Origin: CAZEVY01 sp964515555
Lineage (GTDB): Bacteria; Acidobacteriota; Terriglobia; Bryobacterales; Bryobacteraceae
Length of the DNA stretch: 21,170 nucleotides
Direction of reading: 5' to 3'
Assembly: GCA_964515555.1 (NCBI GenBank)
Contig: CAZEVY010000095.1
Location: 1-21,170, forward strand
The translations under genes were made by a program, and so were the position numbers. Below the pieces are notes generated by a model. The model had not been told where the DNA came from. It saw only the letters and a list, made by a program, of their open reading frames with translations, and did not search any database. Below, in pieces: positions 12,710 through 21,170 of this stretch; position 1 is the first letter of the stretch, and each line of letters begins with the position of its first letter.

Positions 12710-12739
12710 TTGACAGACAGACTACATGTCAGTCATATT
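12710..12739 (+). promoter_or_regulatory. Promoter and palindromic operator of the toxin-antitoxin operon
   Basis: A perfect -35 TTGACA (12710-12715) is followed after 18 bases by CATATT (12734-12739, 4/6 match to the -10). Transcription would start at about 12746, the first base of the antitoxin ATG, so the mRNA is predicted leaderless; no Shine-Dalgarno site is visible. An inverted repeat with arms TGACAGACA (12711-12719) and TGTCAGTCA (12727-12735), 8 of 9 complementary, covers the promoter. This fits autorepression by the antitoxin, as is usual for type II systems. Confidence 0.65.
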
Positions 12740-12745
12740 GCAAAC

Positions 12746-13162
12746 ATGCCTAAGTATACAGCCAATCAGATTCGGGACCATGTGCGCTTGCGTTACGTCG
12801 AGCCGGCCCGCCGAAGCCGACAGGCGCGATTCTCGGTTCGCTGCGGAACCATCGAGAAGGAACTGGGCATGTCGAATCGGATTGCTCACGTGTGCACCGC
12901 TTTGAAGACTCCGAAGTTTCTCGATCCCAATGGCTTGCGGCTGGTGGAAACGAGCGGGCCTCCATCCGGCACGAGCACCACAGTTGTGTATACATACGAG
13001 TTCCTGGACGCCGCCGTGCATGCACCCGCTCCCGCGGCTGCAAGGAGTTCATCCATCTTCGAAAAGCTGCTCCAGATGGAAGGAATCCTTAAGGATGTTT
13101 ACAAGGAAATGGGAGGCGCCGAGCGAGCGATTCGGGAGGAACGGGAAGGATATTCCCGATGA
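12746..13162 (+). CDS. Putative antitoxin with winged-helix-like N-terminal domain
   Basis: 138-aa protein directly upstream of a PIN toxin; the stop and the toxin start overlap as ATGA. Residues 1-88 look like one compact DNA-binding-type domain: NQIRDHVRLRYVEPARR (helix), ARFSVRCGTIEKELG (strand and helix), MSNRIAHVCTALKTPKFLD (recognition-like helix), then a wing with LRLVETSGPPSGTSTTVVYT. The region 89-101 is an Ala/Pro linker, and 102-138 (IFEKLLQMEGILKDVYKEMG and onward) is a helical tail that could cover the toxin active site. This is not the AbrB, RHH, Phd or XRE fold normally linked to VapC. Start chosen at ATG 12746; the open frame continues upstream through the divergent promoter without meaning. 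Sequence around the start is AT-rich (25 of 60 G+C at 12721-12780), which suggests horizontal origin. Confidence 0.85.
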   Translation: MPKYTANQIRDHVRLRYVEPARRSRQARFSVRCGTIEKELGMSNRIAHVCTALKTPKFLDPNGLRLVETSGPPSGTSTTVVYTYEFLDAAVHAPAPAAARSSSIFEKLLQMEGILKDVYKEMGGAERAIREEREGYSR

Positions 13163-13584
13163 GCCTCGTTTACTGGGATACGATGCTGTTTGCCTACCTG
13201 TTCGAAGGTCACCCGGAGTTCAAGTCGCGCGTGGCCCAGATCGCTCGCCGCATGGAGGAGCGTGGCGACACTTTGTGCACCAGCGTCTTCGCGGTAGGCG
13301 AGACGCTGGCGGGTCCGAGCCGGACGCAGCGGTGGGATGAAGTGTCCAAGGTTCGCGAGTTCTTTCGTTCGCCGGAACTGCGCTTGCTTGACTTCAAGCT
13401 CTCCACGGCCGAGATTTTTGCAGAGATTCGAGGCCGGGGGGGCATAAGCTCAGGCGACGCCATCCACCTGGCTTGTGCCGCCGAAGCGCGGGTGGATCTC
13501 TTCCTGACTCACGACAAGCGGCTGGCGAGGAAGATTATTCCCGGCATTCAATTCATCGCCACACTGGATACCAACGTGCTGTAG
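13159..13584 (+). CDS. PIN-domain ribonuclease toxin (VapC-like)
   Basis: 141-aa PIN-domain protein, probably a Mg-dependent endoribonuclease that halts translation when free of its antitoxin. The four acidic active-site residues are visible: Asp7 (VYWDTMLFAYL), Glu48 (FAVGETLAG), Asp100 (ISSGDAIHLACA) and Asp119 (FLTHDKRLA). Length is typical of VapC. The start codon overlaps the antitoxin stop (ATGA at 13159-13162). The active site appears complete. The downstream neighbour is an unrelated transporter with its own start region. Type II toxin-antitoxin membership is strong from context; the target RNA is unknown. Confidence 0.93.
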   Translation: MSLVYWDTMLFAYLFEGHPEFKSRVAQIARRMEERGDTLCTSVFAVGETLAGPSRTQRWDEVSKVREFFRSPELRLLDFKLSTAEIFAEIRGRGGISSGDAIHLACAAEARVDLFLTHDKRLARKIIPGIQFIATLDTNVL

Positions 13585-13651
13585 CGCGCAAGGGCGGGTT
13601 GGCGCTGCCGGCGGTGGGGCCAGATTTGCGCCGCGACGGGCAACCGTGATC

Positions 13652-13660
13652 TGATAGCGG
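13652..13660 (+). promoter_or_regulatory. Weak extended -10 (TGATAGCGG) before the MFS gene
   Basis: TGATAGCGG ends 6 bases before ATG 13667. It shares TGATAG with the other promoters of the window but lacks the final CT, so it is only a partial match. Confidence 0.3.
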
Positions 13661-13666
13661 GTTCCC

Positions 13667-14968
13667 ATGGCACACAACGCGACCGCCGACCCGCAAGCTC
13701 CGACGCGCGCCCGCTACTGGGTGGTCGTCTTCGCGATCACGCTGGCGATTCTGGCGTACATCGACCGCGTCTGCATCTCGCAGGCGGCGCCGCACATCCG
13801 CAGGGACCTGGGCTTCAGCCGCGAGCAGATGGGCATGGTGTTCTCGTCGTTCGCGATCGCCTACGCGCTGTTCGAGATTCCCGGCGGCTGGCTGGGCGAC
13901 TGGATGGGACCGCGCAAGGTGCTCATGCGGATCGTGGTGTGGTGGTCGGCGTTCACGGCGCTGACGGGCGCGATGTGGAATCTGCCTTCGATGCTGGTGA
14001 CGCGGTTCCTGTTCGGCGCGGGCGAGGCGGGCTGCTTCCCGAATCTCACCAAGGCGTTTACGACGTGGCTGCCGGTGCGCGAGCGGGTGAAGGCCCAGGG
14101 CATCATGTGGAGCTTCGCGCGCTGGGGCGGCGCGTTCACGCCACCGCTGGTGGTGTTCGTGTTCAGCTACATGAACTGGCGGTGGGCCTTCGTGGTGTTC
14201 GGCGCGATCGGGGTGATCTGGGCGTACTTCTTCTACGTGTGGTTCCGCGACGATCCGAGCAAGCACCCGGGCGTCAACGCGGCGGAGCTGCGGCTGCTCG
14301 AAGGCGCGCACGAGGCGGCGTCGGGCCACGGCGACGTGCCATGGGGCAAGCTGGTGTCGTCGCCGACGGTGTGGCTGCTGTGGGTGCAGTATTTCTGCCT
14401 CTCGTTCCCCTGGTACTTCTACATCACATGGCTGCCGACGTACCTGCAGGAGGGGCGGCATCTCGACCAGGACGCGGCGAAATGGTACGCAACGTTTCCG
14501 CTGCTGTTCGGCGGCTTCGGGTCGATGTTCTGCGGGATGATCTCGGCGCGGGCGGCGGTGTGGATGGGCAGCGTCGCCAGGAGCCGGCGGCTGCTGGGAA
14601 CGGTCGGGTTTCTGGGTGCGTCGCTGCTGCTGGTGCTCTCGATTCAGATGGCGAATCCGCTGTACGCGATGCTGGCGATGGGGATGGCGAGCTTCTGCAA
14701 CGACCTGGTGATGCCGGGCGCGTGGGGGGCGTGCATGGACGTCGGCGGCAAGTACGCGGGAACTCTCTCGGGGTCGATGAACATGATGGGGAATATGGCG
14801 GGCTTCGTGGCGCCATGGCTGGGCGGTCGTATTCTCGACCAGACGGGCGGCGACTGGAATTCGTTCCTCTACTTGATGGCGGGCGTGTATGCGTTGGGGA
14901 CGCTGTTCTGGCCGTTCATCGACCCGGTGACGCCGCTCGAGGAGCGCGGCCGGCGGGCGAAGGCGTGA
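13667..14968 (+). CDS. MFS transporter, anion:cation symporter (ACS) type
   Basis: 433-aa inner-membrane transporter with about 12 hydrophobic segments in two halves. The first segment (YWVVVFAITLAILAYIDRV) and the loop GGWLGDWMGPRKVLM (the MFS motif between TM2 and TM3) are characteristic. RFLFGAGEAGCFPNLTKAF is the typical ACS-family TM4 region and RERVKAQGIMWSFARWGGAF the TM5 region; these resemble hexuronate, glucarate and galactonate:H+ symporters. A sugar acid or similar organic anion is therefore the likely substrate, but the residues alone do not fix it. The gene stands alone between the toxin-antitoxin operon and a kinase. Start at ATG 13667 gives a short polar N terminus as usual for the family. 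Confidence 0.93.
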   Translation: MAHNATADPQAPTRARYWVVVFAITLAILAYIDRVCISQAAPHIRRDLGFSREQMGMVFSSFAIAYALFEIPGGWLGDWMGPRKVLMRIVVWWSAFTALTGAMWNLPSMLVTRFLFGAGEAGCFPNLTKAFTTWLPVRERVKAQGIMWSFARWGGAFTPPLVVFVFSYMNWRWAFVVFGAIGVIWAYFFYVWFRDDPSKHPGVNAAELRLLEGAHEAASGHGDVPWGKLVSSPTVWLLWVQYFCLSFPWYFYITWLPTYLQEGRHLDQDAAKWYATFPLLFGGFGSMFCGMISARAAVWMGSVARSRRLLGTVGFLGASLLLVLSIQMANPLYAMLAMGMASFCNDLVMPGAWGACMDVGGKYAGTLSGSMNMMGNMAGFVAPWLGGRILDQTGGDWNSFLYLMAGVYALGTLFWPFIDPVTPLEERGRRAKA

Positions 14969-14974
14969 CGGGGT

Positions 14975-15012
14975 TTTGGCCGCTGATGAACGCAGATCAA
15001 CGCGGATGAACC
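14975..15012 (+). repeat. Third copy of the GGCCGC-GATGAACGCAGAT repeat
   Basis: TTGGCCGCTGATGAACGCAG followed by ATCAACGCGGATGAAC, a few bases after the MFS stop codon. It matches each arm of the hairpin at 7523-7602 with a few substitutions, but here occurs as a single arm without its inverted partner. Confidence 0.75.
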
Positions 15013-15028
15013 GACGCGACTAACCGGC

Positions 15029-15040
15029 TGATAGACTATC
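15029..15040 (+). promoter_or_regulatory. Extended -10 promoter (TGATAGACT) with small palindrome, upstream of kinase
   Basis: TGATAGACT (15029-15037) is 13 bases before ATG 15051. It lies within the perfect 11-base palindrome GATAGACTATC (15030-15040). A GAGG sequence just before the ATG may act as a Shine-Dalgarno site, so this unit probably has a short leader of about 7 bases. Confidence 0.5.
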
Positions 15041-15050
15041 GGCGAGGAAC

Positions 15051-17636
<2,586 letters not shown>

Positions 17637-17661
17637 TGTGCGGTCATCGAGATGCCTTACT

Positions 17662-17696
17662 TTACGGACCGCTCGCTCACGCTCGCGGCTCCGTAA
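17662..17696. repeat. Hairpin-forming interspersed-type repeat after the kinase gene
   Basis: Arms TTACGGACCG (17662-17671) and CGGCTCCGTAA (17686-17696) are complementary except for one bulged base; the loop is CTCGCTCACGCTCG. It starts about 25 bases after the kinase stop codon, so it could act as a transcription terminator, though it lacks a T tract. I recall similar CGCTCGCTCACGCTCGCGGC elements scattered in genomes of related soil bacteria, but cannot check this here. Confidence 0.6.
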
Positions 17697-17753
17697 CTGC
17701 AAGACGTCAGTGAGTCGCGTGGGTCACCGGGATTTCTACGGCAATCCCGAAAA

Positions 17754-17759
17754 TATACT
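17754..17759 (+). promoter_or_regulatory. Candidate -10 (TATACT) for the secreted-protein gene
   Basis: TATACT in the AT-rich patch AAAATATACTAAGG is a 5/6 match to the -10 consensus, about 60 bases before ATG 17820. The -35 region is not convincing. This would be the only unit here with an ordinary-length leader. Confidence 0.4.
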
Positions 17760-17819
17760 AAGGTGTCCGACCGATGGGAACGGGTCCGGTATAGCCCTAA
17801 TCTGGCCTTGGGGACCCTC

Positions 17820-18959
17820 ATGAAACGCAGCCTCGCACTCGCTCTCTGCCCGATCGTCTTCGCCGTTACGGCGGGGGCGGCGGGCAGCACGTCGCATCCG
17901 AGCTTCTGGCGCTACGCACACCCGCAGGCCAAGGTCCTGGTGGGCGTCGAGTGGCAGCGGCTGGCGAATGCGCCTCTGGTCGCGCAAATCAAGCAGCAGT
18001 TCCAGAAAGACATGGGCGGCCTCAAGCTGGCGGGGCTGCCGCAGATTCCCGAGCTGAGTTTCCTTTCGGGCGTCGAGCGCATTTTCCTCTCCTCGCCGGG
18101 CGAGGCCAGGAAAGTCGCCGGCAAGAAACAGAACGCGCCGTTCGTGGCCGCCATTCAGGGCAAGTTCGACCTGGCGCAGGTGCGGCAGTCGATCGCCAGG
18201 AGCGGTTCGCGGGCGACGGCGTATAAAGGAGTCGTGCTGCTGGTTCCGACGACCGGAAAGATCGAGCAATGCGTGGCGCTGGTAAGCCCGCAGGTTCTGC
18301 TGTTCGGCGATCGCGCGGCGGTGCAGGCGGCGCTCGACAGCCACGCCGCGGCGGGCGCGCCGGGGCCAGAGCAGTCGCGCCTGTTCGCGCGGGCGGCGGA
18401 GCTGGCCGACCGCAACGACATCTGGTTCGTGGGCGCGGTGTCGCCGGCGGCTCTGGCGGGCGACGACGCGCAGGCTGCGGGCATCTCGACGCAGATGTTC
18501 GCCGACGTTGAGAGCTTCGAGGCGGGCCTGGCCCTGCAATCGGGGCTCGGCTTGCAGGTGAATCTCAACACGAAGACGGAAGAGGGCGCGCGCACGATCG
18601 GCAACGCGATCACCGGGATTCTGGCGCTGTTCGCCTTGCAGGGGCAGGGCGACGCGAAGGCGGCGGACTTCCTGAAGAAGGTGAAGATCTCGAGCGACCA
18701 TTCGCGGGTGAGCCTGGCGCTGCACGTCGACCAGGCGGAGCTGGAGAAGGGCATGACGCAATGGCGCGCAAAGGCGTCGCCGGCGGCGGACGTGACGCGC
18801 ATCACGCTGCGGCCGAAGGTGACGGGCGAGGCGCCGGCGCCGTTTGAGACGGTCGCCGCCGCGCGTCCGCCGGAGCCGGCCAAGCCGGCGGTGATTCGGA
18901 TTTTCGGCGCCGAGGGCGGGACGCGGGAGATACCGCTGGAGTCGCGTCCGAAGCAGTAA
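17820..18959 (+). CDS. Secreted protein of unknown function (379 aa)
   Basis: Not recognised as a named family. Residues 1-23 are a clear Sec signal peptide (MKRSLALALCPIVFAVTAGA). The mature part begins with FWRYAHPQAKVLVGVEWQRL and alternates strands and helices in what look like two similar halves: FVAAIQGKFDLAQVRQSIAR with VVLLVPTTGKIEQCVALVSP and VLLFGDRAAVQAALDSH; then IWFVGAVSPAAL with FEAGLALQSGLGLQVNLNTK and VSLALHVDQAELEKGM. The C terminus is Pro/Ala-rich and charged. The pattern resembles the secreted DUF3352-like proteins of Planctomycetes and Acidobacteria; this is a weak impression. Start: ATG 17820 fits the signal peptide; an in-frame start 57 bases upstream would put a polar stretch before it. 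It stands alone, downstream of the kinase and its hairpin. Confidence 0.85.
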   Translation: MKRSLALALCPIVFAVTAGAAGSTSHPSFWRYAHPQAKVLVGVEWQRLANAPLVAQIKQQFQKDMGGLKLAGLPQIPELSFLSGVERIFLSSPGEARKVAGKKQNAPFVAAIQGKFDLAQVRQSIARSGSRATAYKGVVLLVPTTGKIEQCVALVSPQVLLFGDRAAVQAALDSHAAAGAPGPEQSRLFARAAELADRNDIWFVGAVSPAALAGDDAQAAGISTQMFADVESFEAGLALQSGLGLQVNLNTKTEEGARTIGNAITGILALFALQGQGDAKAADFLKKVKISSDHSRVSLALHVDQAELEKGMTQWRAKASPAADVTRITLRPKVTGEAPAPFETVAAARPPEPAKPAVIRIFGAEGGTREIPLESRPKQ

Positions 18960-18980
18960 GGGGGCGGCCCCGGAGGTAGT

Positions 18981-18997
18981 GCGCTAATGATTAGCGC
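18981..18997. repeat. Perfect short palindrome in the intergenic region
   Basis: GCGCTAATGATTAGCGC has two 8-base arms around a single G, 22 bases after the stop of the secreted-protein gene. Flanking GGTA and TACC extend the symmetry after two mismatches. A second inverted repeat, CGGCCAG (19003-19009) and CTGGCCG (19025-19031), follows. With a 1-base loop it is better suited to a protein-binding site than an RNA hairpin. Confidence 0.55.
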
Positions 18998-19031
18998 CGT
19001 ACCGGCCAGAAGGAGCGGCTGGTCCTGGCCG

Positions 19032-19037
19032 TATAAT
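19032..19037 (+). promoter_or_regulatory. Perfect -10 (TATAAT) before the broken two-TM gene
   Basis: TATAAT lies 16 bases before GTG 19054, directly after the CGGCCAG/CTGGCCG inverted repeat. No good -35 is seen. It indicates that the decayed gene pair once had, or still has, its own promoter. Confidence 0.5.
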
Positions 19038-19053
19038 TAGGAAGGGCCGTGCC

Positions 19054-19543
19054 GTGCTCAACGAAAGCCAAACCAACAGCGTTTGGGAAGGGATGCTGAA
19101 GGCGGAAGTTCGTGCGCTCTATTTCGCCGATCTGACCGCGCGCTATAGCCGCCGCAAGCAGACCAAACCGGAGTCTCGTTCTTTCTGTCGTCGGGGGCAG
19201 CCGCGACGTTGATCGCGAAGTCGCAGGAGTCCACCGCCATCCTCGTGTCCGGCGTGTTCTCGGCCGTGGTCGCGCTACTGACGGCTTACTCGATCGCGGT
19301 CGGCCTCGAACGGCTGATCCGTACGATGGCCAAACTGCATTATTCGTGGGCCCATATCGCCGCCGATTACGAGCGGCTTTGGAACCACTCCTGCGAGGAT
19401 GCGGCCGAGGCGCAATTCGATGAGATCCGCAAACGGGAACGGGAGCTATCCGAGCTGGCCGCCGCGAAACGCCGCACAAACCGGAACTCGTCGCGAAGTG
19501 GCACGCCCACGTACTGCAACAGTATCGTCTTCGGAACGCATGA
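19054..19543 (+). pseudogene. Frameshifted two-TM membrane protein (SLATT-like)
   Basis: Reading from GTG 19054 gives LNESQTNSVWEGMLKAEVRA and LYFADLTARYSRRKQ, then a stop at 19210. The expected continuation (SFFLSSGAAATLIAK, then a long hydrophobic segment AILVSGVFSAVVALLTAYSI, then LHYSWAHIAADYERLWNHS) is in the next frame, joined around 19172-19188. After LSELAAA near 19465 the frame changes again; the proper end is KPELVAKWHAHVLQQYRL, with stop at 19541. Each shift equals one missing base. The rebuilt protein of about 163 aa has an N-terminal helix, two TM helices and a long helical tail, like the SLATT group of two-TM proteins found in nucleotide-signalling defence systems. The assignment is tentative. 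Either a decayed gene or sequencing errors. Confidence 0.7.
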
Positions 19544-19637
19544 GCGATAAGGAGGCTCTGAAGGAAGCTGGCCGCCGACGCCGCCAATCCCACCGCCGCC
19601 GAAGCCGCCTCCCCCTCCACCGCCGAAGAAGCCGTTA
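19540..19637 (+). pseudogene. Remnant of a small proline-rich protein, coupled to the two-TM gene
   Basis: An ATG at 19540 overlaps the rebuilt stop of the two-TM gene (ATGA). It reads MSDKEALKE and then turns into an Arg-rich frame ending at 19637. If one base is missing near 19565 the frame becomes SWPPTPPIPPPPKPPPPPPP, a typical low-complexity proline-rich tract. The true C terminus is unclear. Together with the preceding gene it suggests a degraded two-gene unit. Confidence 0.45.
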
Positions 19638-19647
19638 GAGCGCCGGT

Positions 19648-20274
19648 CTATTTCGCTTCCGCCGGCGTCCCCGCAGTGGGAAACTCGAAGACCGTTCCCG
19701 CCGCCTGCACCACCAGCTTGCCGGGGCCGAGCGGGCGGCCTTCATTGGGATAGAACAGCGCCCCGTCGGTCGACCCGCCCGAGGCCAGCTTGGTCTCGAC
19801 GAAGGCGATCGCCGAGGCGGCCGCGGCCGCCTTCACGCGGCTCCCGCCGCCCTCGCTGAAATGCGCCTGGCGGCGCTGCTCGTAGCCGTTTGTGGAGCTG
19901 TTGCGCGCGGCGCCGTAAAGGGTCTGCTCATAGGTCGTCACCAGCTTGATGACGTCGTTGCGGCTGGCGCGATCGAGCAGCTCGGCGATGACGCGGCGCG
20001 GCGGCTGGGCCTCGCGCGCCTTGCCGTCGGGGGTGACGTACTGGAAGTCCGACGGGCGCACCGCCCAGGTCTTCGACGAGCCGTTCGAGACCGCCACCAT
20101 CAGGATGGAGTAGTCGCGCACATGCGCCGGCAGGTGGGCGAACATGACGGTCAGGCCGTTGCGCGTCTGCGTCAGGTACTTGAGGCCTCCCGACTCGAAC
20201 TCGATCACCTGCGCGCCGGCGACGGCCGACGCCGCCGCGGCCCAGGTCGCGAGCATTCGCGGAAGGCCGCTCAT
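19648..20274 (-). CDS. Secreted protein of unknown function (208 aa)
   Basis: No named domain recognised. Residues 1-21 form a short signal-like stretch (MLATWAAAASAVAGAQV) ending in an AGA-type cleavage site. The mature part starts IEFESGGLKYLTQTRNGLTV and continues MFAHLPAHVRDYSILMVAVSN and WAVRPSDFQYVTPDGK, which looks like an immunoglobulin-like beta sandwich. A helical middle (VIAELLDRASRNDVIKLVTT) and a final strand pair (KLVVQAAGTVFEF) follow. I chose ATG 20274, which a TATCAT -10 precedes by 6 bases; an upstream in-frame ATG at 20304 would overlap the divergent pckA start. The gene ends just past the decayed pair on the other strand. Confidence 0.82.
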   Translation of the reverse strand: MSGLPRMLATWAAAASAVAGAQVIEFESGGLKYLTQTRNGLTVMFAHLPAHVRDYSILMVAVSNGSSKTWAVRPSDFQYVTPDGKAREAQPPRRVIAELLDRASRNDVIKLVTTYEQTLYGAARNSSTNGYEQRRQAHFSEGGGSRVKAAAAASAIAFVETKLASGGSTDGALFYPNEGRPLGPGKLVVQAAGTVFEFPTAGTPAEAK

Positions 20275-20280
20275 ATCACC

Positions 20281-20290
20281 ATGATAGACT
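20281..20290. promoter_or_regulatory. Overlapping divergent -10 elements between a secreted-protein gene and pckA
   Basis: The 28-base gap between the two starts contains ATGATAGACT. On the plus strand TGATAGACT (20282-20290) is an extended -10, 12 bases before the pckA ATG. On the minus strand TATCAT (20286-20281) is a 5/6 -10, 6 bases before ATG 20274. The two hexamers overlap, so polymerases could not occupy both at once. Confidence 0.45.
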
Positions 20291-20302
20291 GACCTCGTAC
20301 CC

Positions 20303-21170
20303 ATGCCAGACGCCCCCGACGGCGGGAGCCGTCATCCGCTCACCGAATACGGACTCCGCGACTGGAAGACGGCCTGGTGGAGCCTTCCCTGCTCGCAACT
20401 GGTGGAGGTCGCCGTGCGCCGCGACGAGGGGATCCTCGCCGAGAACGGCGCGCTGGTGGTCCGCACGGGCCAGTTCACCGGCCGATCGCCGCGCGATAAG
20501 TACGTGGTTCGCGACGAGGTCACCGAAAAGTCCGTGCACTGGGGCGCCGTCAATCAGCCCATGAGCGAGGAGCATTTCGACCGGCTGCACGCCGACATGC
20601 TCGACTTCTGGCGCGGCCGCGAGGTCTTCGTCCAGGACCTGCAGGCCGGGGCCGACGCCGGGTACGCACTGCCGGTGCGCGCCATCACGCAGCTCGCCTG
20701 GCACAGCCTCTTCGGACTTCAACTTTTCCTGCGGCCCTCCCCAAGCGCGCCATCGAGCGTGCCGGAATTCACCATTCTGTTCGCCCCGGAGCTTCAGGCC
20801 GATCCGGAGCGCCACGGCACACGCTCCACCACCGCGGTGGTGATCAATTTCAAGAAGCGCCTGGTGCTGATCGCCGGGACGTTCTACGCCGGCGAGATGA
20901 AGAAGTCGGTCTTCACGATTCTGAACTACCTGCTGCCCGAGCGCGGCGTGATGCCGATGCACTGCTCGGCCAACGTGGGGGCCGACGGCAAGGTGGCGCT
21001 GTTTTTCGGACTCTCGGGCACGGGCAAGACAACGCTCTCGGCCGACCCGGCGCGCCGCCTCATCGGCGACGACGAGCATGGCTGGGGTGACGGCTACACG
21101 TTCAACTTCGAGGGCGGCTGCTACGCGAAGACGATCCGGCTGTCCCCGATGTACGAGCCCGACATCTTCG
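20303..21170 (+). CDS. pckA: Phosphoenolpyruvate carboxykinase (ATP), 5' part
   Basis: Cytoplasmic gluconeogenic enzyme converting oxaloacetate and ATP to PEP, CO2 and ADP. The first 289 codons are present; the gene runs off the window end. Motifs include GQFTGRSPRDKYVV (substrate-binding Arg, about residues 57-70), SLFGLQLFLRP, GTFYAGEMKKSVFT (metal-binding Lys), MPMHCSANVG (metal-binding His), the P-loop GLSGTGKTTLSAD (about 236-248) and LIGDDEHGWGD (kinase-2 acidic pair, about 253-263). All belong to the ATP-dependent type (PckA of E. coli), not the GTP type. The start at ATG 20303 follows a TGATAGACT element. Everything visible is intact. Confidence 0.96.
   Translation, partial: MPDAPDGGSRHPLTEYGLRDWKTAWWSLPCSQLVEVAVRRDEGILAENGALVVRTGQFTGRSPRDKYVVRDEVTEKSVHWGAVNQPMSEEHFDRLHADMLDFWRGREVFVQDLQAGADAGYALPVRAITQLAWHSLFGLQLFLRPSPSAPSSVPEFTILFAPELQADPERHGTRSTTAVVINFKKRLVLIAGTFYAGEMKKSVFTILNYLLPERGVMPMHCSANVGADGKVALFFGLSGTGKTTLSADPARRLIGDDEHGWGDGYTFNFEGGCYAKTIRLSPMYEPDIF

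Noticed and set aside
11231..12745. Long plus-strand N-terminal extension of the antitoxin frame
   Set aside because: It lies antisense to the carboxypeptidase-regulatory-like gene and across a good divergent promoter; only the part from 12746 resembles a protein.

Overview
The window looks like chromosomal DNA of a high-GC, soil-type Acidobacteriota, probably near Solibacter/Bryobacter (order Bryobacterales). This is inferred from gene content, not from a marker gene. The clues are two eukaryotic-like Ser/Thr kinases with TPR or beta-propeller sensor halves, an ECF sigma factor of the kinase-linked type, a secreted carboxypeptidase-regulatory-like protein, several secreted proteins of unknown function, and very dense gene packing. 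No rRNA, tRNA, CRISPR array, IS element or phage gene was seen.

Layout. (1) 23-2972, minus strand: a tightly coupled operon (two 4-base start/stop overlaps) of an orphan sugar-binding-type lipoprotein, an unrecognised 240-aa protein and fumarylacetoacetase. (2) 2990-4071, plus: a small Rieske protein followed 2 bases later by the DNA glycosylase MutM. Inside mutM lies a perfect 18-base palindrome whose 16-base core matches the ParB-binding parS site, which suggests a location in the origin-proximal half of the chromosome. (3) 4101-7510, plus: an ECF sigma factor coupled (ATGA) to a 949-aa kinase with a TPR array. (4) 7521-7602: a long imperfect hairpin between convergent genes. (5) 12628-7611, minus: a five-gene run of a carboxypeptidase-regulatory-like protein, an ABC exporter, a HEPN protein, an unknown partner of HEPN and a miniature subtilisin-like protease. 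The HEPN pair is visibly less GC-rich and has its own promoter, so it looks like an inserted cassette. (6) 12746-13584, plus: a PIN-domain toxin-antitoxin operon with an unusual winged-helix-like antitoxin and a leaderless promoter with a palindrome. (7) 13667-14968: an MFS sugar-acid-type transporter. (8) 15051-17636: a kinase with a beta-propeller sensor. (9) 17820-18959: a secreted protein of unknown function. (10) 19054-19637: two overlapping small genes broken by three one-base frameshifts, a decayed two-TM membrane protein and a proline-rich partner. (11) 20274-19648, minus: a secreted unknown, divergent from (12) ATP-dependent PEP carboxykinase, which runs off the end at 21170.

A recurrent theme is transcription start architecture. 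The motif TGATANNCT (an extended -10, TGn plus hexamer) sits 6-13 bases before the start codon of five transcription units, and other units have an AT-rich -10 at similar distance. Many mRNAs here are therefore predicted to be leaderless or nearly so. The strongest leads are the parS site within mutM, the promoter motif, the HEPN-partner cassette within an ABC/protease operon, and the unknown protein coupled to fumarylacetoacetase.
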